In this document: piece after piece, positions 47,901 through 54,640 of the stretch
Layout of the letters: every line of letters begins with the position of its first letter
Numbering within the stretch: position 1 is the stretch's first letter
From: Limnoperna fortunei
Taxonomy: Eukaryota; Mollusca; Bivalvia; Mytilida; Modiolidae
Length of the DNA stretch: 64,000 bases
NCBI GenBank assembly: GCA_944474755.1
Contig: OX104122.1
Coordinates: 25,073,714 to 25,137,713 of the forward strand
Direction of reading: 5' to 3'
Notes under the pieces: model-generated
Database searches by the model: none
The model's input: only the letters and a program-made list of their open reading frames with translations
Told to the model about the DNA's origin: nothing
Made by a program: the position numbers and the translations under genes

Positions 47901-49359
47901 ATACGTACTTGAGCATGAAAACGTAAGGCTTTTATTAACCGTCGTGTTCAACGATACTCATCAATGCGTCCCCTATCAGTTACCAATCAATCCTACTAGT
48001 ATAATCCTGATCATCTTGCCATCATTTAACTGATACAGAACCGACTTTGATCGATACATAAATAATGTGGAACAAAAGATGTCTGTATACTTCTAACTAA
48101 TTCTTAATTTCCAACAATTCTCAAGCCGATAAGCCAATATTATTTAATTAATTAATATATTTTTGTAGTTATTGAATATAATGTAAACTATATAATACAA
48201 CTATGGACTATAAAAAAGGTCCATATAAAGCGAGAAGACCGAAAAGAATTCTTCAATAGTAGCATTACATATGCATTCATTAATAAACTAGTCAATTTTT
48301 GGATAGAATTAAATAAAGGATTCTTGATCGCATTGATATGACTATAGGTGATCAGTCCCTTATTTTTTAACGGACATCATTCCGTACAATAACTGAAACA
48401 CAATTTGTATCTATTTGTTACCAATTATAGATGATTATTTAATACGGTTATTAGTCGTCTTAGAGTTCAACAATTATTAGTCTGCTTTTTTTACATTTTT
48501 TTCATAAACATCAAAATTTGTTGATTTCTTCAATTGTCAGTAACTAAATATTGACCAATCAGATTGCTTGAAAATTAAAAAAAAAAACTCAGATATTTGA
48601 AGAAAATCTCAATTTGAGAAGACTTTAAACCGAGGCTTAGTCAGAGTTTGATTTGCGATTTTTTATTCAAGTCTTAGTTTTCGTCACGACTTTTTCTGCT
48701 TATTGTTGCATGTACAGTGTTTGTTACACATGTAATATTTGTAATATTTCAATTTTCGGAAGGTATCTAGAACAAATTATATGTTAGTACTACATGTAAT
48801 TGTCAATGCAAGTGATTAAAGCCATGTTCTAATTCGAATATGTAATCACTGTATAGCATTATTCTTCTTTAAAGGTCAACAATTCAATAAGTTAGATATG
48901 TTCGTACCGTTGATGTCTGCAAAACATATGACAATGGCTGGAGCAAAAGATTGCAATGTGACATCAGCAGAAACTCTGTTGATGAAACACTGCGATGCAC
49001 CGACAAAAACAAGTTGGAAAAAGGGTGTTCAAGTAAGTTCTCTAGTTACTCTTGGTTTACTTCTTATTAAAAATGTTATATATTTATAAAGTAAATGTGT
49101 AAACAGTCCGCAATTATATCGGGTTAACAATTAAGATTAAGAACACATGAAAATAACAGATTACACATGACAGAAATTTCACTAAAAGCAGGAGAATATC
49201 TAAACATTTTAACAGGCAATACGTTTAAATTTTGTTTTGTTTTAGGTAACCAATCATTGTAATCAGGTTAAAAAATATGCTCCAATAGCTCAATGGCAAA
49301 ATAGTGAAGTTACAGATATAGCAGGTGTTTTTATATCGTGTCAGAATGGAATAGTTTAA
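15158..49359 (+). CDS. EGF-repeat gene with alternating 9-nt microexons (gene model, 5' end not found)
   Basis: The model joins 15158-15232; 17996-18004; 18867-18971; 19849-19857; 20639-20743; 21027-21035; 21407-21511; 22592-22600; 23382-23486; 23771-23779; 24150-24254; 25281-25289; 26067-26171; 26456-26464; 26835-26939; 27660-27668; (28177-28281, donor lost); 28841-28849; 31227-31331; 34248-34352; 35422-35430; 36531-36548; 40134-40151; 43740-43757; 47299-47331; 47581-47598; 48875-49032; 49246-49359. Reading frame is preserved across every junction. All exons up to 47598 are phase 1-1, which is the main support for the model. The predicted order is a CC-x7-CC module, ten EGF modules, a Thr/Gln/Pro-containing linker, then a C-terminal domain. 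It is probably secreted or cell-surface. No signal-peptide exon was found upstream of 15158. Individual microexons are predicted from splice consensus and phase only. Confidence 0.65.
15275..15520 (+). mobile_element. tRNA-derived SINE in an intron
   Basis: The head 'tggcagagtggttaagg' is a good A box. The B box is degenerate (gttgtcgagggttta). The body (cctccccataaaactggac) and the tail with 'attgctgaaag' and caaacaaacaaac match the SINE at 10311-10555. It sits just downstream of the exon at 15158-15232, in the same orientation as the gene. Confidence 0.75.
15521..17995 (+). other. Intron, no further exon seen
   Basis: Contains a dispersed repeat fragment around 16500-16620 (ggtcaggcttgccgtattag) related to segments at 20220-20340 and 27410-27560. 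An AGCTCT-rich degenerate tract lies at about 17115-17280, and an inverted partner of 14575-14645 at 17340-17410. Nothing coding is supported. Confidence 0.5.
17996..18004 (+). CDS. 9-nt microexon (V-N-E linker)
   Basis: The sequence ttaacgaaa lies between 'tttgtttcag' and a perfect GTAAGT. In phase 1 it encodes V/F-N-E and makes the first residue of the next EGF module Asn instead of Asp. It sits directly before the first EGF exon, matching the position of the other 9-nt microexons. Confidence 0.6.
18867..18971 (+). CDS. EGF-like exon 0
   Basis: This 105-nt, phase 1-1 exon lies between 'ctttcag'-type acceptor sequence (ccttttcag) and GTAATT. It encodes one EGF-like module with the CNPDPCNGHGTC start and the CDCHDGYTGATC end. 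The O-fucose consensus (C2-x4-T-C3) and the EOGT consensus (C5-x2-G-Y-T-G-x2-C6) are both present. Unusually it has a seventh cysteine (TCKC) where the other modules have Asn, so it may carry a free thiol and lacks the Asn/Asp hydroxylation consensus. Its 3' half plus donor matches the 56-bp minisatellite found downstream. Confidence 0.9.
19018..19250 (-). repeat. Copy of the foldback repeat family
   Basis: Words such as 'ctgaaccagtccaata' and 'gacctagttattggtcc' match, in opposite orientation and diverged form, the element at 3300-3545. Confidence 0.55.
19255..19661 (+). repeat. 56-bp minisatellite made from an EGF half-exon plus splice donor, array 1
   Basis: About seven copies of a 55-58 bp unit (core 'gatgtgactgccatgatgg', then 'atactggtgttacatgcga' and 'tacaggtaag') run head to tail. 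In the EGF frame each encodes C-D-C-H-D-G-Y-T-G-V-T-C-D-T, the last third of an EGF module, followed by a donor-like GTAAG. The unit lacks C1-C3 and a proper acceptor in phase, so the copies are probably not exons. They look like a fossil of an EGF exon amplified as a minisatellite. Confidence 0.85.
19849..19857 (+). CDS. 9-nt microexon (A-V-D linker), unit 1
   Basis: The 9 nt ctgttgact lie between 'atattttttcag' and GTAAGT. In phase 1 they encode A-V-D and turn the next module's first residue from Asp into Tyr. Identical copies are at 22592-22600 and 25281-25289. Both splice sites are stronger than those of neighbouring EGF exons. Confidence 0.65.
20392..20580 (+). mobile_element. SINE fragment within the 2.7-kb unit (copies at 23143-23325 and 25832-26010)
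   Basis: A B-box-like block (gttagttcgaatcctgctga) and a body with 'gctactgaaatccgctcgat' match the SINE copies at 2387 and 33275. The 5' head is missing or diverged. It was duplicated with the unit and is not an independent insertion in each. Confidence 0.6.
20639..20743 (+). CDS. EGF-like exon A, unit 1
   Basis: This 105-nt phase 1-1 exon (acceptor ctttttag, donor GTAGGA) encodes an EGF module with CSPDPCNGHGTC, CQNAVEGYTCNC and CHTGYTGYSC. The cysteine spacing is C-x4-C-x5-C-x8-C-x1-C-x8-C. The hydroxylation consensus C-x-N-x4-Y-x-C-x-C, the O-fucose consensus and the EOGT consensus are all present. It is not a calcium-binding EGF. Confidence 0.92.
21027..21035 (+). CDS. 9-nt microexon (V-I-N linker), unit 1
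   Basis: The 9 nt taattaacc lie between 'atgtttttcag' and GTGAGT, lengthening the A-to-B linker by V-I-N and replacing the leading Asp by His. Copies are at 23771-23779 and 26456-26464. Confidence 0.65.
21407..21511 (+). CDS. EGF-like exon B, unit 1
   Basis: This 105-nt phase 1-1 exon (acceptor attttag, donor GTAAGA) encodes CNPDPCNGHGTC, CHNYVQGYTCNC and CYNGYTGYTC. All three modification consensuses are present. It differs from the copies in units 2 and 3 by one non-synonymous change (Gln here, Leu there). Confidence 0.92.
21512..21978 (+). other. Intron between EGF-B and the second half-exon array
   Basis: AT-rich sequence shared by all three units, with no exon-like segment seen. Confidence 0.5.
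21979..22402 (+). repeat. EGF half-exon minisatellite, array 2
   Basis: Same repeat as array 1 with one additional copy (a duplicated 'gactgctataatggatatat' unit). The array length difference accounts for the 56-bp difference between unit lengths. Confidence 0.85.
22592..22600 (+). CDS. 9-nt microexon (A-V-D linker), unit 2
   Basis: Identical to 19849-19857, including both splice sites. Confidence 0.65.
23382..23486 (+). CDS. EGF-like exon A, unit 2
   Basis: Identical in coding sequence to the unit 1 exon at 20639-20743, with the same splice sites. It would encode an identical module. Confidence 0.92.
23771..23779 (+). CDS. 9-nt microexon (V-I-N linker), unit 2
   Basis: Identical to 21027-21035, with a GTGAGT donor. 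Confidence 0.65.
24150..24254 (+). CDS. EGF-like exon B, unit 2
   Basis: 105 nt, phase 1-1. As the unit 1 copy except that CHNYVLGYTC replaces CHNYVQGYTC. The hydroxylation consensus is retained. Confidence 0.92.
24722..25088 (+). repeat. EGF half-exon minisatellite, array 3
   Basis: Same organisation as array 1, ending with 'catacaagtaagcgtctac'. Confidence 0.85.
25281..25289 (+). CDS. 9-nt microexon (A-V-D linker), unit 3
   Basis: Identical to 19849-19857; the polypyrimidine tract is one T longer. Confidence 0.65.
26067..26171 (+). CDS. EGF-like exon A, unit 3
   Basis: Identical in coding sequence to the unit 1 and 2 copies, with the same GTAGGA donor. Confidence 0.92.
26456..26464 (+). 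CDS. 9-nt microexon (V-I-N linker), unit 3
   Basis: Identical to 21027-21035. Confidence 0.65.
26835..26939 (+). CDS. EGF-like exon B, unit 3
   Basis: Identical to the unit 2 copy (Leu variant), with a GTAAGA donor. Confidence 0.92.
27410..27560 (+). repeat. Dispersed repeat fragment
   Basis: Words such as 'ccaggctttccgtattatga' and 'gtctccactatgcgccac' resemble segments at 16540-16600 and 20225-20330, all in diverged form. The family is not recognised. Confidence 0.45.
27660..27668 (+). CDS. 9-nt microexon (V-I-D linker)
   Basis: The 9 nt ttatagatc lie between 'gacttttttccag' and GTAAGT, phase 1-1, encoding V-I-D. Flanking intron sequence is homologous to that around the microexon at 28841-28849 (shared 'tgttgactttttt' upstream). 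Confidence 0.65.
28177..28281 (+). pseudogene. EGF-like exon C, splice donor lost
   Basis: The acceptor (acatag) and the EGF coding sequence (CQPDPCNGHGSC, CINGLTENVCVC, CNAGYTGNTC) are intact. At the 3' end the paralogue D reads 'caaacaggttagttt', whereas here it reads 'caaacattttttta', so about 7 bp containing the GT donor are gone. Reading through meets a stop about 30 codons later. The exon is symmetric, so it could simply be skipped. The hydroxylation consensus is absent because Asn stands where Tyr/Phe is needed. Confidence 0.8.
28300..28840 (+). other. Intron, duplicated at 31340-31868
   Basis: Shares words such as 'gtttgggtcccaaatgtgg' with the stretch after EGF-D. It belongs to the older segmental duplication carrying EGF-C and EGF-D. 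Confidence 0.6.
28841..28849 (+). CDS. 9-nt microexon (V-I-D linker), second copy
   Basis: The 9 nt taatagatc lie between 'gacttttttcag' and GTGAGT, phase 1-1. They encode V-I-D like 27660-27668 despite two nucleotide differences or a shifted codon use (gta/gtt). The duplicate of this region downstream of EGF-D has lost it by deletion. Confidence 0.65.
29220..30875. mobile_element. Non-autonomous TTAA-flanked inverted-repeat DNA transposon, 1656 bp
   Basis: Both ends read AGGGAAACTTCGCG inwards, and the terminal inverted repeats match over about 57 bp with one indel and few mismatches. TTAA lies immediately outside each end (29216-29219 and 30876-30879). The paralogous segment at about 27838 gives the empty site (tacataattatt, then aacgacgtcag). 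TTAA duplication is typical of the piggyBac superfamily. No transposase is encoded; the interior includes an (AAT)n microsatellite at about 29916-29997. Confidence 0.85.
31227..31331 (+). CDS. EGF-like exon D
   Basis: This 105-nt phase 1-1 exon (acceptor acatag, donor GTTAGT) encodes CQPDPCNGHGSC, CYNGLTENVCMC and CNAGYTGNTC. It is the intact paralogue of exon C. O-fucose and EOGT consensuses are present, and the hydroxylation consensus is absent. Confidence 0.9.
31332..33199 (+). other. Intron with repeats; microexon deleted
   Basis: At 31869-31874 the sequence jumps from 'ctttttacgtt' to 'gagtatttgtgg'. The paralogue at 28781-28953 has about 170 bp in between, including the 9-nt microexon. 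A diverged, partly inverted copy of the 510-bp repeat follows at 32330-33150. No microexon was found between D and E. Confidence 0.7.
33200..33600 (+). mobile_element. SINE copy
   Basis: The head 'gcggatttagctgagaggtc', a B-box-like block (gagttcgaaacccgctga) and a body containing 'agaaatccgctggatagg' match copies at 2387 and 33893. The same 'ctcggttaatga' leader precedes the 33893 copy. Confidence 0.65.
33605..33845 (+). repeat. Dispersed bivalve-type repeat with G-run
   Basis: The 'acagacgcacagacaggcag' stretch and 'acagggtgatttccacataa' followed by a run of G residues (about 33829-33838) are familiar from bivalve genomes. That association is from memory only. Confidence 0.5.
33893..34135 (+). 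mobile_element. SINE copy, internally deleted
   Basis: Related to 33200-33600, with a shortened tRNA-like region (the B box is reduced to 'gtgtgaatcccgctga'). Confidence 0.6.
34248..34352 (+). CDS. EGF-like exon E
   Basis: This 105-nt phase 1-1 exon (acceptor attttag, donor GTAAAA) encodes CSPDPCNGHGTC, CQNAVQGYICNC and CHNGYTAYSC. It combines A-like and B-like features. The EOGT consensus is broken by Ala in place of the second Gly (GYTA). O-fucose and hydroxylation consensuses are intact. Confidence 0.88.
34353..35421 (+). other. Intron
   Basis: No further EGF segment or microexon was found. A fragment around 35165-35240 (atccgccacacaagaacgtg) recalls the dispersed repeat at 27410. Confidence 0.4.
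35422..35430 (+). CDS. 9-nt microexon (E-I-N linker)
   Basis: The 9 nt agataaacc lie between 'tctaattacag' and GTAAGT, phase 1-1, encoding E-I-N after the last EGF module. Confidence 0.6.
35971..36090. repeat. Hairpin inside the 3.6-kb unit (also 39575-39693 and 43180-43299)
   Basis: Arms 'agattatttacgttttatga' and 'aaaacgtaaataatct' with further pairing ('tgcattttctcg' with 'cgagaaaacgca') enclose 'catctcatctcagggctgtc'. Just upstream is another short palindrome (ctagcgtgagatgggcccat) and a TGACGTCA word. Confidence 0.7.
36531..36548 (+). CDS. 18-nt microexon, unit 1 (I-T-T-E-Q)
   Basis: The 18 nt lie between 'atcttattttag' and GTAAGT, phase 1-1, encoding V/L-I-T-T-E-Q. An internal CAG could serve as an alternative acceptor. 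It follows the EGF modules and would form part of a short Thr-rich linker. Confidence 0.6.
37255..38455 (-). pseudogene. Non-LTR reverse transcriptase relic, unit 1
   Basis: On the minus strand, 37826-38053 encodes a segment with ELKQAIKSLKRDVSSG and ICNKI, corresponding to the N-terminal finger region that in related elements reads ...AIKSLKRGKSPG. Further along the minus strand are KAFDYVWNGSLW and a region where GVKQG-type motif would lie. Frames are broken by many stops. Sequence beyond 38060 looks like the linker between endonuclease and reverse transcriptase. No complete domain remains. Confidence 0.75.
40134..40151 (+). CDS. 18-nt microexon, unit 2 (I-P-T-A-Q)
   Basis: Same splice sites as the unit 1 copy, but three substitutions in 18 nt: Thr to Pro, Glu to Ala, and one synonymous. 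The surrounding 100 or more intronic bases are nearly unchanged. Confidence 0.6.
40859..42056 (-). pseudogene. Non-LTR reverse transcriptase relic, unit 2
   Basis: Duplicate of the relic at 37255-38455, with the same disablements; the finger-region block is at 41430-41657. Confidence 0.75.
43740..43757 (+). CDS. 18-nt microexon, unit 3 (I-T-T-E-Q)
   Basis: Identical to the unit 1 copy, with the same 'atcttattttag' acceptor and GTAAGT donor. Confidence 0.6.
44464..45660 (-). pseudogene. Non-LTR reverse transcriptase relic, unit 3
   Basis: Duplicate of the relic at 37255-38455; the finger-region block is at 45036-45263. Confidence 0.75.
46583..46770. repeat. Large imperfect palindrome
   Basis: The left arm ('aattgggcgg', then 'gaatatccaaaatatgatca') and the right arm ('tgatcatattttggatattt', then 'accaattgagtatcctat') pair around a loop with 'acgagtgcgaggaacttgat'. 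It is about 190 bp long and similar in style to hairpins at 4595 and 51118. Confidence 0.75.
46771..47298 (+). other. Intron
   Basis: AT-rich; nothing further seen. Confidence 0.4.
47299..47331 (+). CDS. 33-nt exon (or 21 nt from an internal acceptor)
   Basis: The acceptor 'gtttgcag' and a GTAAGT donor flank 33 nt encoding S-S-L-L-A-L-T-F-G-P-N in phase 1. A second acceptor (cccttttag) lies 12 nt in and would give a 21-nt exon in the same frame, so alternative use would be frame-neutral. Confidence 0.6.
47581..47598 (+). CDS. 18-nt exon (M-F-G-R-H-A)
   Basis: The 18 nt lie between 'attttaacag' and GTAAGT, phase 1-1. The preceding A completes an ATG codon, giving M-F-G-R-H-A. Confidence 0.55.
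47599..48874 (+). other. Intron
   Basis: No exon or clear repeat recognised. Confidence 0.4.
48875..49032 (+). CDS. Exon: first half of C-terminal domain
   Basis: This 158-nt exon (acceptor ttctttaaag, donor GTAAGT) goes from phase 1 to phase 0. It encodes about 53 residues including MAGAKDCNV, LLMKHCDAP and SWKKGVQ. The pattern (cysteine, then KHCDAP, then W-K-K-G) resembles, from memory, an NlpC/P60-like or BPSL0067-type domain seen in some bivalve EGF-containing proteins. In that reading the expected catalytic cysteine position is Ala. The family assignment is tentative. Confidence 0.7.
49246..49359 (+). CDS. Terminal exon: second half of C-terminal domain
   Basis: The exon starts after 'ttttgttttag' in phase 0 and encodes VTNHCNQVKKYAPIAQW, then DIAGVFISCQNGIV and a TAA stop (49357-49359). 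If the NlpC/P60-like reading holds, the His of the usual G-H-A-A-type motif is replaced (DIAG). The domain also ends early, just where family members usually continue. A GTAAG follows the stop directly, so an old donor may have lain here. AATAAA occurs at 49371-49376. Confidence 0.7.
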   Translation, partial: VTNHCNQVKKYAPIAQWQNSEVTDIAGVFISCQNGIV

Positions 49360-49370
49360 GTAAGATTAGT

Positions 49371-49376
49371 AATAAA
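49371..49376 (+). terminator. Candidate polyadenylation signal of the EGF gene
   Basis: AATAAA 12 nt after the stop codon. In AT-rich DNA this hexamer is common, so support is only positional. Confidence 0.35.
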
Positions 49377-49379
49377 AAA

Positions 49380-50285
49380 ATAACAAAAATACACATTTCA
49401 GCCCGTAAAATTTTTTCGCCACAGTCAACAGAAGAATAATATGATAATATAATTGATTGGACATTTTTTTTTATTGTGAAAATATCTTAACTCCATGAAC
49501 TACTCATCGCTTTGATTGACAAAAATTAAAAGTATATGTTTATGATTATATAAATATATATATTTTAATCCGTAGTTATAGAACAATTTAAATGATTTGA
49601 TTTTCTTATAGTATTTTCTGAGTAGAAGAGAAAGTTTAATACACTAATTACATGTTATCAAATAAAAGCGTACATGAACACATCATGTTGCAATTAAACA
49701 GCAACATTTCATGATCAGCAACCGTAAAATGAGTACATTTTCCCTTGCAGATGGTATCTCGGTCCTGTTTACATTCGGTTTCTCTTCGCAATATTACATC
49801 TCCTGCTGCAGATACGTTATATACTGTTATTTGGTAGTGTAATAAATAATTTGTATACACCTGTTATGAGCCTGCTTTGTTTCTTTATCTTGATTAAACA
49901 CAACTACAGTCAATATTTAATTTATCGAAACGACATGATCTTTTATCAGAGGGAGCCGTATAATCAGGAAGGGGTCAGCAATCACGGGAAACTAACAGAT
50001 TAATTTATTACTTCAAAATTTAAATAAGTGCTGCAACTGAATGACTGTTCAGATGGATATGTTGTACCAAGAGAAATATAGCTAAATTATATATTGTTAG
50101 AATGAGAAAAGTATCGAGCTGTTGAAAATTGTGTTCATACGAATTTCACAATTACTTTAAATTCAATGATATCTAAAGTAATAGAAATATGGTATTGAGT
50201 AATTTTATTTGTCATGGCAAGTTATGCAAAAGTGACTTCACTTGCGAACTTTTGAATTTCCCAAATATTTTACTGTAACCATACT
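49380..50285. other. Intergenic, nothing recognised
   Basis: AT-rich sequence with no supported feature. Confidence 0.4.
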
Positions 50286-50289
50286 AGGT

Positions 50290-50600
50290 GGGTTTCCAGT
50301 GCTCGACCACAGAGCAGCCCAGCGCATCCCCGAGTGGCGGATAGGGTAGAAACTCTTGTTGGGAGGTTCTGAGATCATATTACAGAAAGCATGGTCGTGG
50401 ACCGTAGTGATTTGTTAGATTTTTTTTAGATTTCAAACAAGAATAGGCTCATTGAAGCCGCTACAAAAGGCTAAATTTGTGTTCCCGATGCCCCCTTTTT
50501 GCATTTGATTTATTGTTTGTTAAATTATTCTCGTCCTAAATATAGCTGAAATACTGCTCGCTGGACGTAAAGCAACCATCCAATGAATCAATCAATCAAA
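50290..50600 (+). mobile_element. Bivalve-type SINE or short repeat
   Basis: Contains 'gcatccccgagtggcgga' (A-box-like) and 'gggaggttctgagatcat'. The 3' end reads 'tgaaatactgctcgctggac', then 'gtaaagcaaccatccaatg' and an (aatc)n tail. The tail design is typical of molluscan SINEs as I remember them. Confidence 0.6.
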
Positions 50601-51117
50601 CAAAATATTTTACAGCAAAAATTAAAAGGTGCCACAACCTATTGGACAATTTTTGTTTCAATATTTTCCATAATAAGTTGAACATTCCTAATGGTTTGTA
50701 ATGCTATATTTTATGACATATTACGTCACCGAGGCATAATACTAGACATTCTTATTACAAAGAGAATTATGTAAAATACGTAACAAAACAATAGGTATTC
50801 AATCAACATTTCTTGGAAAGATCAATTGTTATAAAAAGACATAGACAAGAAGTTGAAACAGTTAAACAATACAAATTAACCAATCGAGTCGAGGATAACG
50901 AACTACTACACCACAGAACTGTATGTGATATTTCATAATTGTCTTTACTTCATCGAAATACACTACAAAATAAGCAGAATTTTGGAATAAAGGCACAGGG
51001 TGATTGCCAAATGTTAAAACATAAAAATACTACAGTCAAAGACACACAAACTTAAACCTAATTAAAATGAAATAATCAGGAAACAAAACAGTATACAAAT
51101 TATTGTTTAAGGATTTT

Positions 51118-51237
51118 TTTTCAATTGCTGGTTAGATTATTGGATATAGACGACTTGCGGTCGGTTTACGACAAAAAAAGAGGTTTAAACCCACCCAAAG
51201 TCGTCTATATACAATAATCTAACCAACAATTGAAAAC
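51118..51237. repeat. Hairpin element
   Basis: Arms 'tttcaattgctggttagatt' and 'aatctaaccaacaattgaaa', extended by 'ggatatagacgactt' and 'aagtcgtctatatac', pair around a loop of about 40 bp. Confidence 0.8.
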
Positions 51238-51709
51238 AATTCTTATATTTTAAATTCAATATTATGAAAAGAAATAACGAAAACAATATTTAACAAGTTG
51301 TCAAATAATATTAGCATTTTACAGTTTTTAGTGTCGTCGCTTGTTGTTTGCGGAAGAACTCAAGTATAGTCACCGTCATCAATACATATAATTATAACGT
51401 CAACAATCAGTCACGTGCTGAAATACCAAGTTAGGTTATACGAAATGGACAATGTTGCTCAGCTGTTGAGTATTTATATTTATCTGAATTAAGAACATAG
51501 ACACACGGAAGAAAAATGGGGTCAGCTAAACACTTGGTAGTTTAATAAATATTGTTAATATACGTTATATCATAACGCGTTATTGTATGATTTCATTTAA
51601 ACATTACTTAAAAAATATTAAACTATTTCGTAATTATTATCAGAGTTAGATAGTCTTGCACTGCATAGCAATGTATTACAACGTAGCTAAGTCAAATGAT
51701 TGATATATT

Positions 51710-51870
51710 TGAATGGGGTTTAACGCCTATTTCAGTGTTTCCTGGTCATCTGAGGTAGGCCAAGTCGCGCACACCCTCCTTGTATTAAGGCTTAAACTCG
51801 CAAGCTCATTGTTGACTCCTCAAGAGGTCAGTTTTATTCCAACATGAAAACTAATTTTCGCACAGAAAAA
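51710..51870 (-). mobile_element. SINE-like fragment, minus orientation
   Basis: The 'gggtttaacgcctatttcag' start is the complement of the 'gcgttaaac' SINE tail. The rest is diverged. Confidence 0.45.
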
Positions 51871-52320
51871 TATCTGACAGCCTGGCAGAAAAATCGTAGA
51901 ATATATATCACCAAACTTCGATGTTTTAACGTCAAGATTACAATAGAAAATCTGCGTTGGAACAAAACTCCTCAAAACAAACGTCTTTGTGCCCTTTCAA
52001 TTTAAGATCGATTGGGAATAATATCACTGTGTTCTTTTATTGTAATAATGAACAAATACAATAGCTTCGATTAAAGATATTCCGGAGTATTACCGTAAAT
52101 CACTTTGTGAAAACAAGGTTTTGTACAATTGGCCATTTTCATTCAAAAATTATCTAGAATCTTTTGAAAATCAACAAATACTTACATACTTATGAACATT
52201 TATATTACATTCACATTTATCAAATACTACCTACCACACATGGTTTTTAATTATAATACTATAGCACGTAAAGACTGTGTCAGTATTACGACCAAAAAAG
52301 TTAAACTGATCAACCGAATC

Positions 52321-52461
52321 GATTGTATGTGTATTAAGATCTGATGTTATTTGTTACCACCTTGTTTTTGTTTTTCCATGTTGTATTTAAGTTATTTTCA
52401 TGGTGTCCTCTTGTTGCAGTGTATACTGCTAGAGTGTATCAATAAAATCTTGAAATCTTGA
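52321..52461 (+). mobile_element. Possible LINE 3' end
   Basis: A T-rich stretch with 'ttgttgcagtgtatactgct' ends in 'aataaaatcttgaaatcttg', resembling the 3' terminus and short tail repeat of a non-LTR element. No coding remnant is visible nearby. Confidence 0.3.
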
Positions 52462-53930
52462 CACGCACATGATCAATCATTATAGTAAATGCCTTAGTAA
52501 GTCAAAGTACATTTGTAATGGTGTCCTATTATTTCTTGAATTACAAACCTTAAAAAATGCCAATAACTTTTCTAGATGAAATATCTTGTAAAATTACATT
52601 AGGATGTCACTTTTCTTTAAACATTGCATTTACAAAAAGTATCGGCTGTTATAGGTCGCATATGTTAATTTTGTAGATTTTTCCTGTCGTAGCATCGATT
52701 ACTATTGTGGTTAACACTATAAGACATATTATACTGGTACTTTATTCCTATTTAGAATCGTATAATTATTTTCTGTATACTAAATGACATAAATCATATA
52801 TAATCCATTTAGAAGTGCATATATCTGCGCTAAAAAAAACTCCCTTAAATGCAAGTAATTTTAAGCTAACCAGTATGAATGTCAAAAAGAGTCAAGATTT
52901 TGTAGTGACCGATAAATAACAATGTAGCGTGATATATCACAATGCTCTAGTGGTTTTAAAATAAAAGATTTATTCCTATTTGGCTTCCCTATTTATATAA
53001 ATATACAGCTATGTTGTGGAAAATGTTAGTAATCGTCGGTAGTTTACTGTAATCGAAATCTTTCTTTTCTTGAACCTTTTTAGAATGAACACCATAGCGG
53101 TAGCATTTCATTGAAAGTTATTATTGAGAATATCTTCAGAATATTAAATAAAAAACATATAACACATCGTTGAAGTGTTCCGCAGGAAAAAGGTTATATT
53201 GTAGTCTTTTTTAACATGCATTAAGGAAACGATTTAGTACACATGTGTAAAAATCGGTTGATCTTTTATTCGTTACTTTAATGAAGTTTTACGTGTTTTT
53301 CTCATTTATAATGTTTGCAATGGTATAATTTTAGGCAGCCATCTAAAATAGGACATATCCTAATTATTTTAATATGTGGATTAGCGTATCTTGTGCAGTA
53401 AAAGACATTTTGTGTTTTTGTTCCAAACAGTAACATAACATGTTTAGAATTTAATGGATGTTGTTGGTTTATCTAACGAAGTGAATGGTGAAACGTTTGT
53501 AAATATTCACATGAAAAATTTAAACGTAAGTTATTGAGGCATTCTAGTTGGTACAGAGCGATAATGCAATATGAAATATAGAATGATTTAATGCAAATCT
53601 TACTCTTCTTAATTGTAAATATCAATTGTTTGTTATTATTAGCATCAAACTAAAATGTGTGGACTACAGGTAAAGGGACTCTGTAGCATAACCAGGGTTT
53701 TATTTTATTGAAAATACATACTCATTTTCACCAAAAAATCGAAATAAACAGACCGTTACCGGAAAAATGGTATTAAAGGTTGTTCCACTGCAAGAGTATG
53801 CAAAGTACAAGTTTTTTTATATCCCCGACCTAGTTAAGCTATGCTTTGACTTTCTAAAAATTACATGTATAATGTAAAGATGTAATTAATAAAAAATATA
53901 TATAATTGTGTTGGGATGCCAACATGCCAA
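52462..53930. other. Non-coding stretch
   Basis: No gene or clear repeat supported. Confidence 0.4.
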
Positions 53931-53939
53931 CACAGAATG

Positions 53940-54640
53940 TCTCCCAAACGAACCCCCCTTGCCACTATGCTTGTGCATGTTGAATACCCCCAAATAGACA
54001 TGATATTCTTAGTTTGTGCATTAAAATCTATCTAGACATCAAATTTTGTTGCAATCGGACTAAGTTGACGTTTGGGGGCGGGGGGGGGGGGGGGTGGGGG
54101 AGTGTGGTGAAACGGCTGCCATCACAAAATGGTGTCTTTCGCGTTCAATATTTTTTTCTGGAAAAAATGCTCAGGATAGTTAGCTGAATCAGTATACCAA
54201 TTTTCATTAAAATTGCTCTGGCCATTACTAAGATCTGACCACAGCCGCCGTTTTTTCAACTTTAAAACGGCCACCATTTTGAAACCGGAAGTGGGACAAA
54301 AATTTTAAAAGTAGTGGCACACTCACGGTACCATTATCTATCTGTGTACCGAATTTCGTCGAAATCGGGTGAGGTTTAAATTTTTGCATTTTTAGGGGTG
54401 GTGTTCGGATGGCGGCCATTTTGAAATGTCGTTGGCGTCCAATTTTTTTGGCAAAAATGCTCAGGATAGTTAGATGTATCAGTATACTAATTTTCATTTA
54501 AATTGCTCCGGCCATTACTGAGATCTGACAACAATCTAAAAAATGGCGGCCATTTTAAAAATTCCAAAAGTGGATTGCAAAACATTAAGTCACCATTAAC
54601 ATGTTCCCAAAGTTTCATCTTGATTGGACATATATATACT
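53940..54640. repeat. Dispersed repeat with internal tandem copies and a G-run
   Basis: Two about 130-bp segments starting near 54128 and 54425 share 'aaaatgctcaggatagttag', 'aattttcatt' and 'ggccattactgagatctgac'. Several 'ggcggccattttgaaa'-type words (both strands) recur. A run of G with single interruptions spans about 54074-54100. No coding sequence. Confidence 0.7.
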
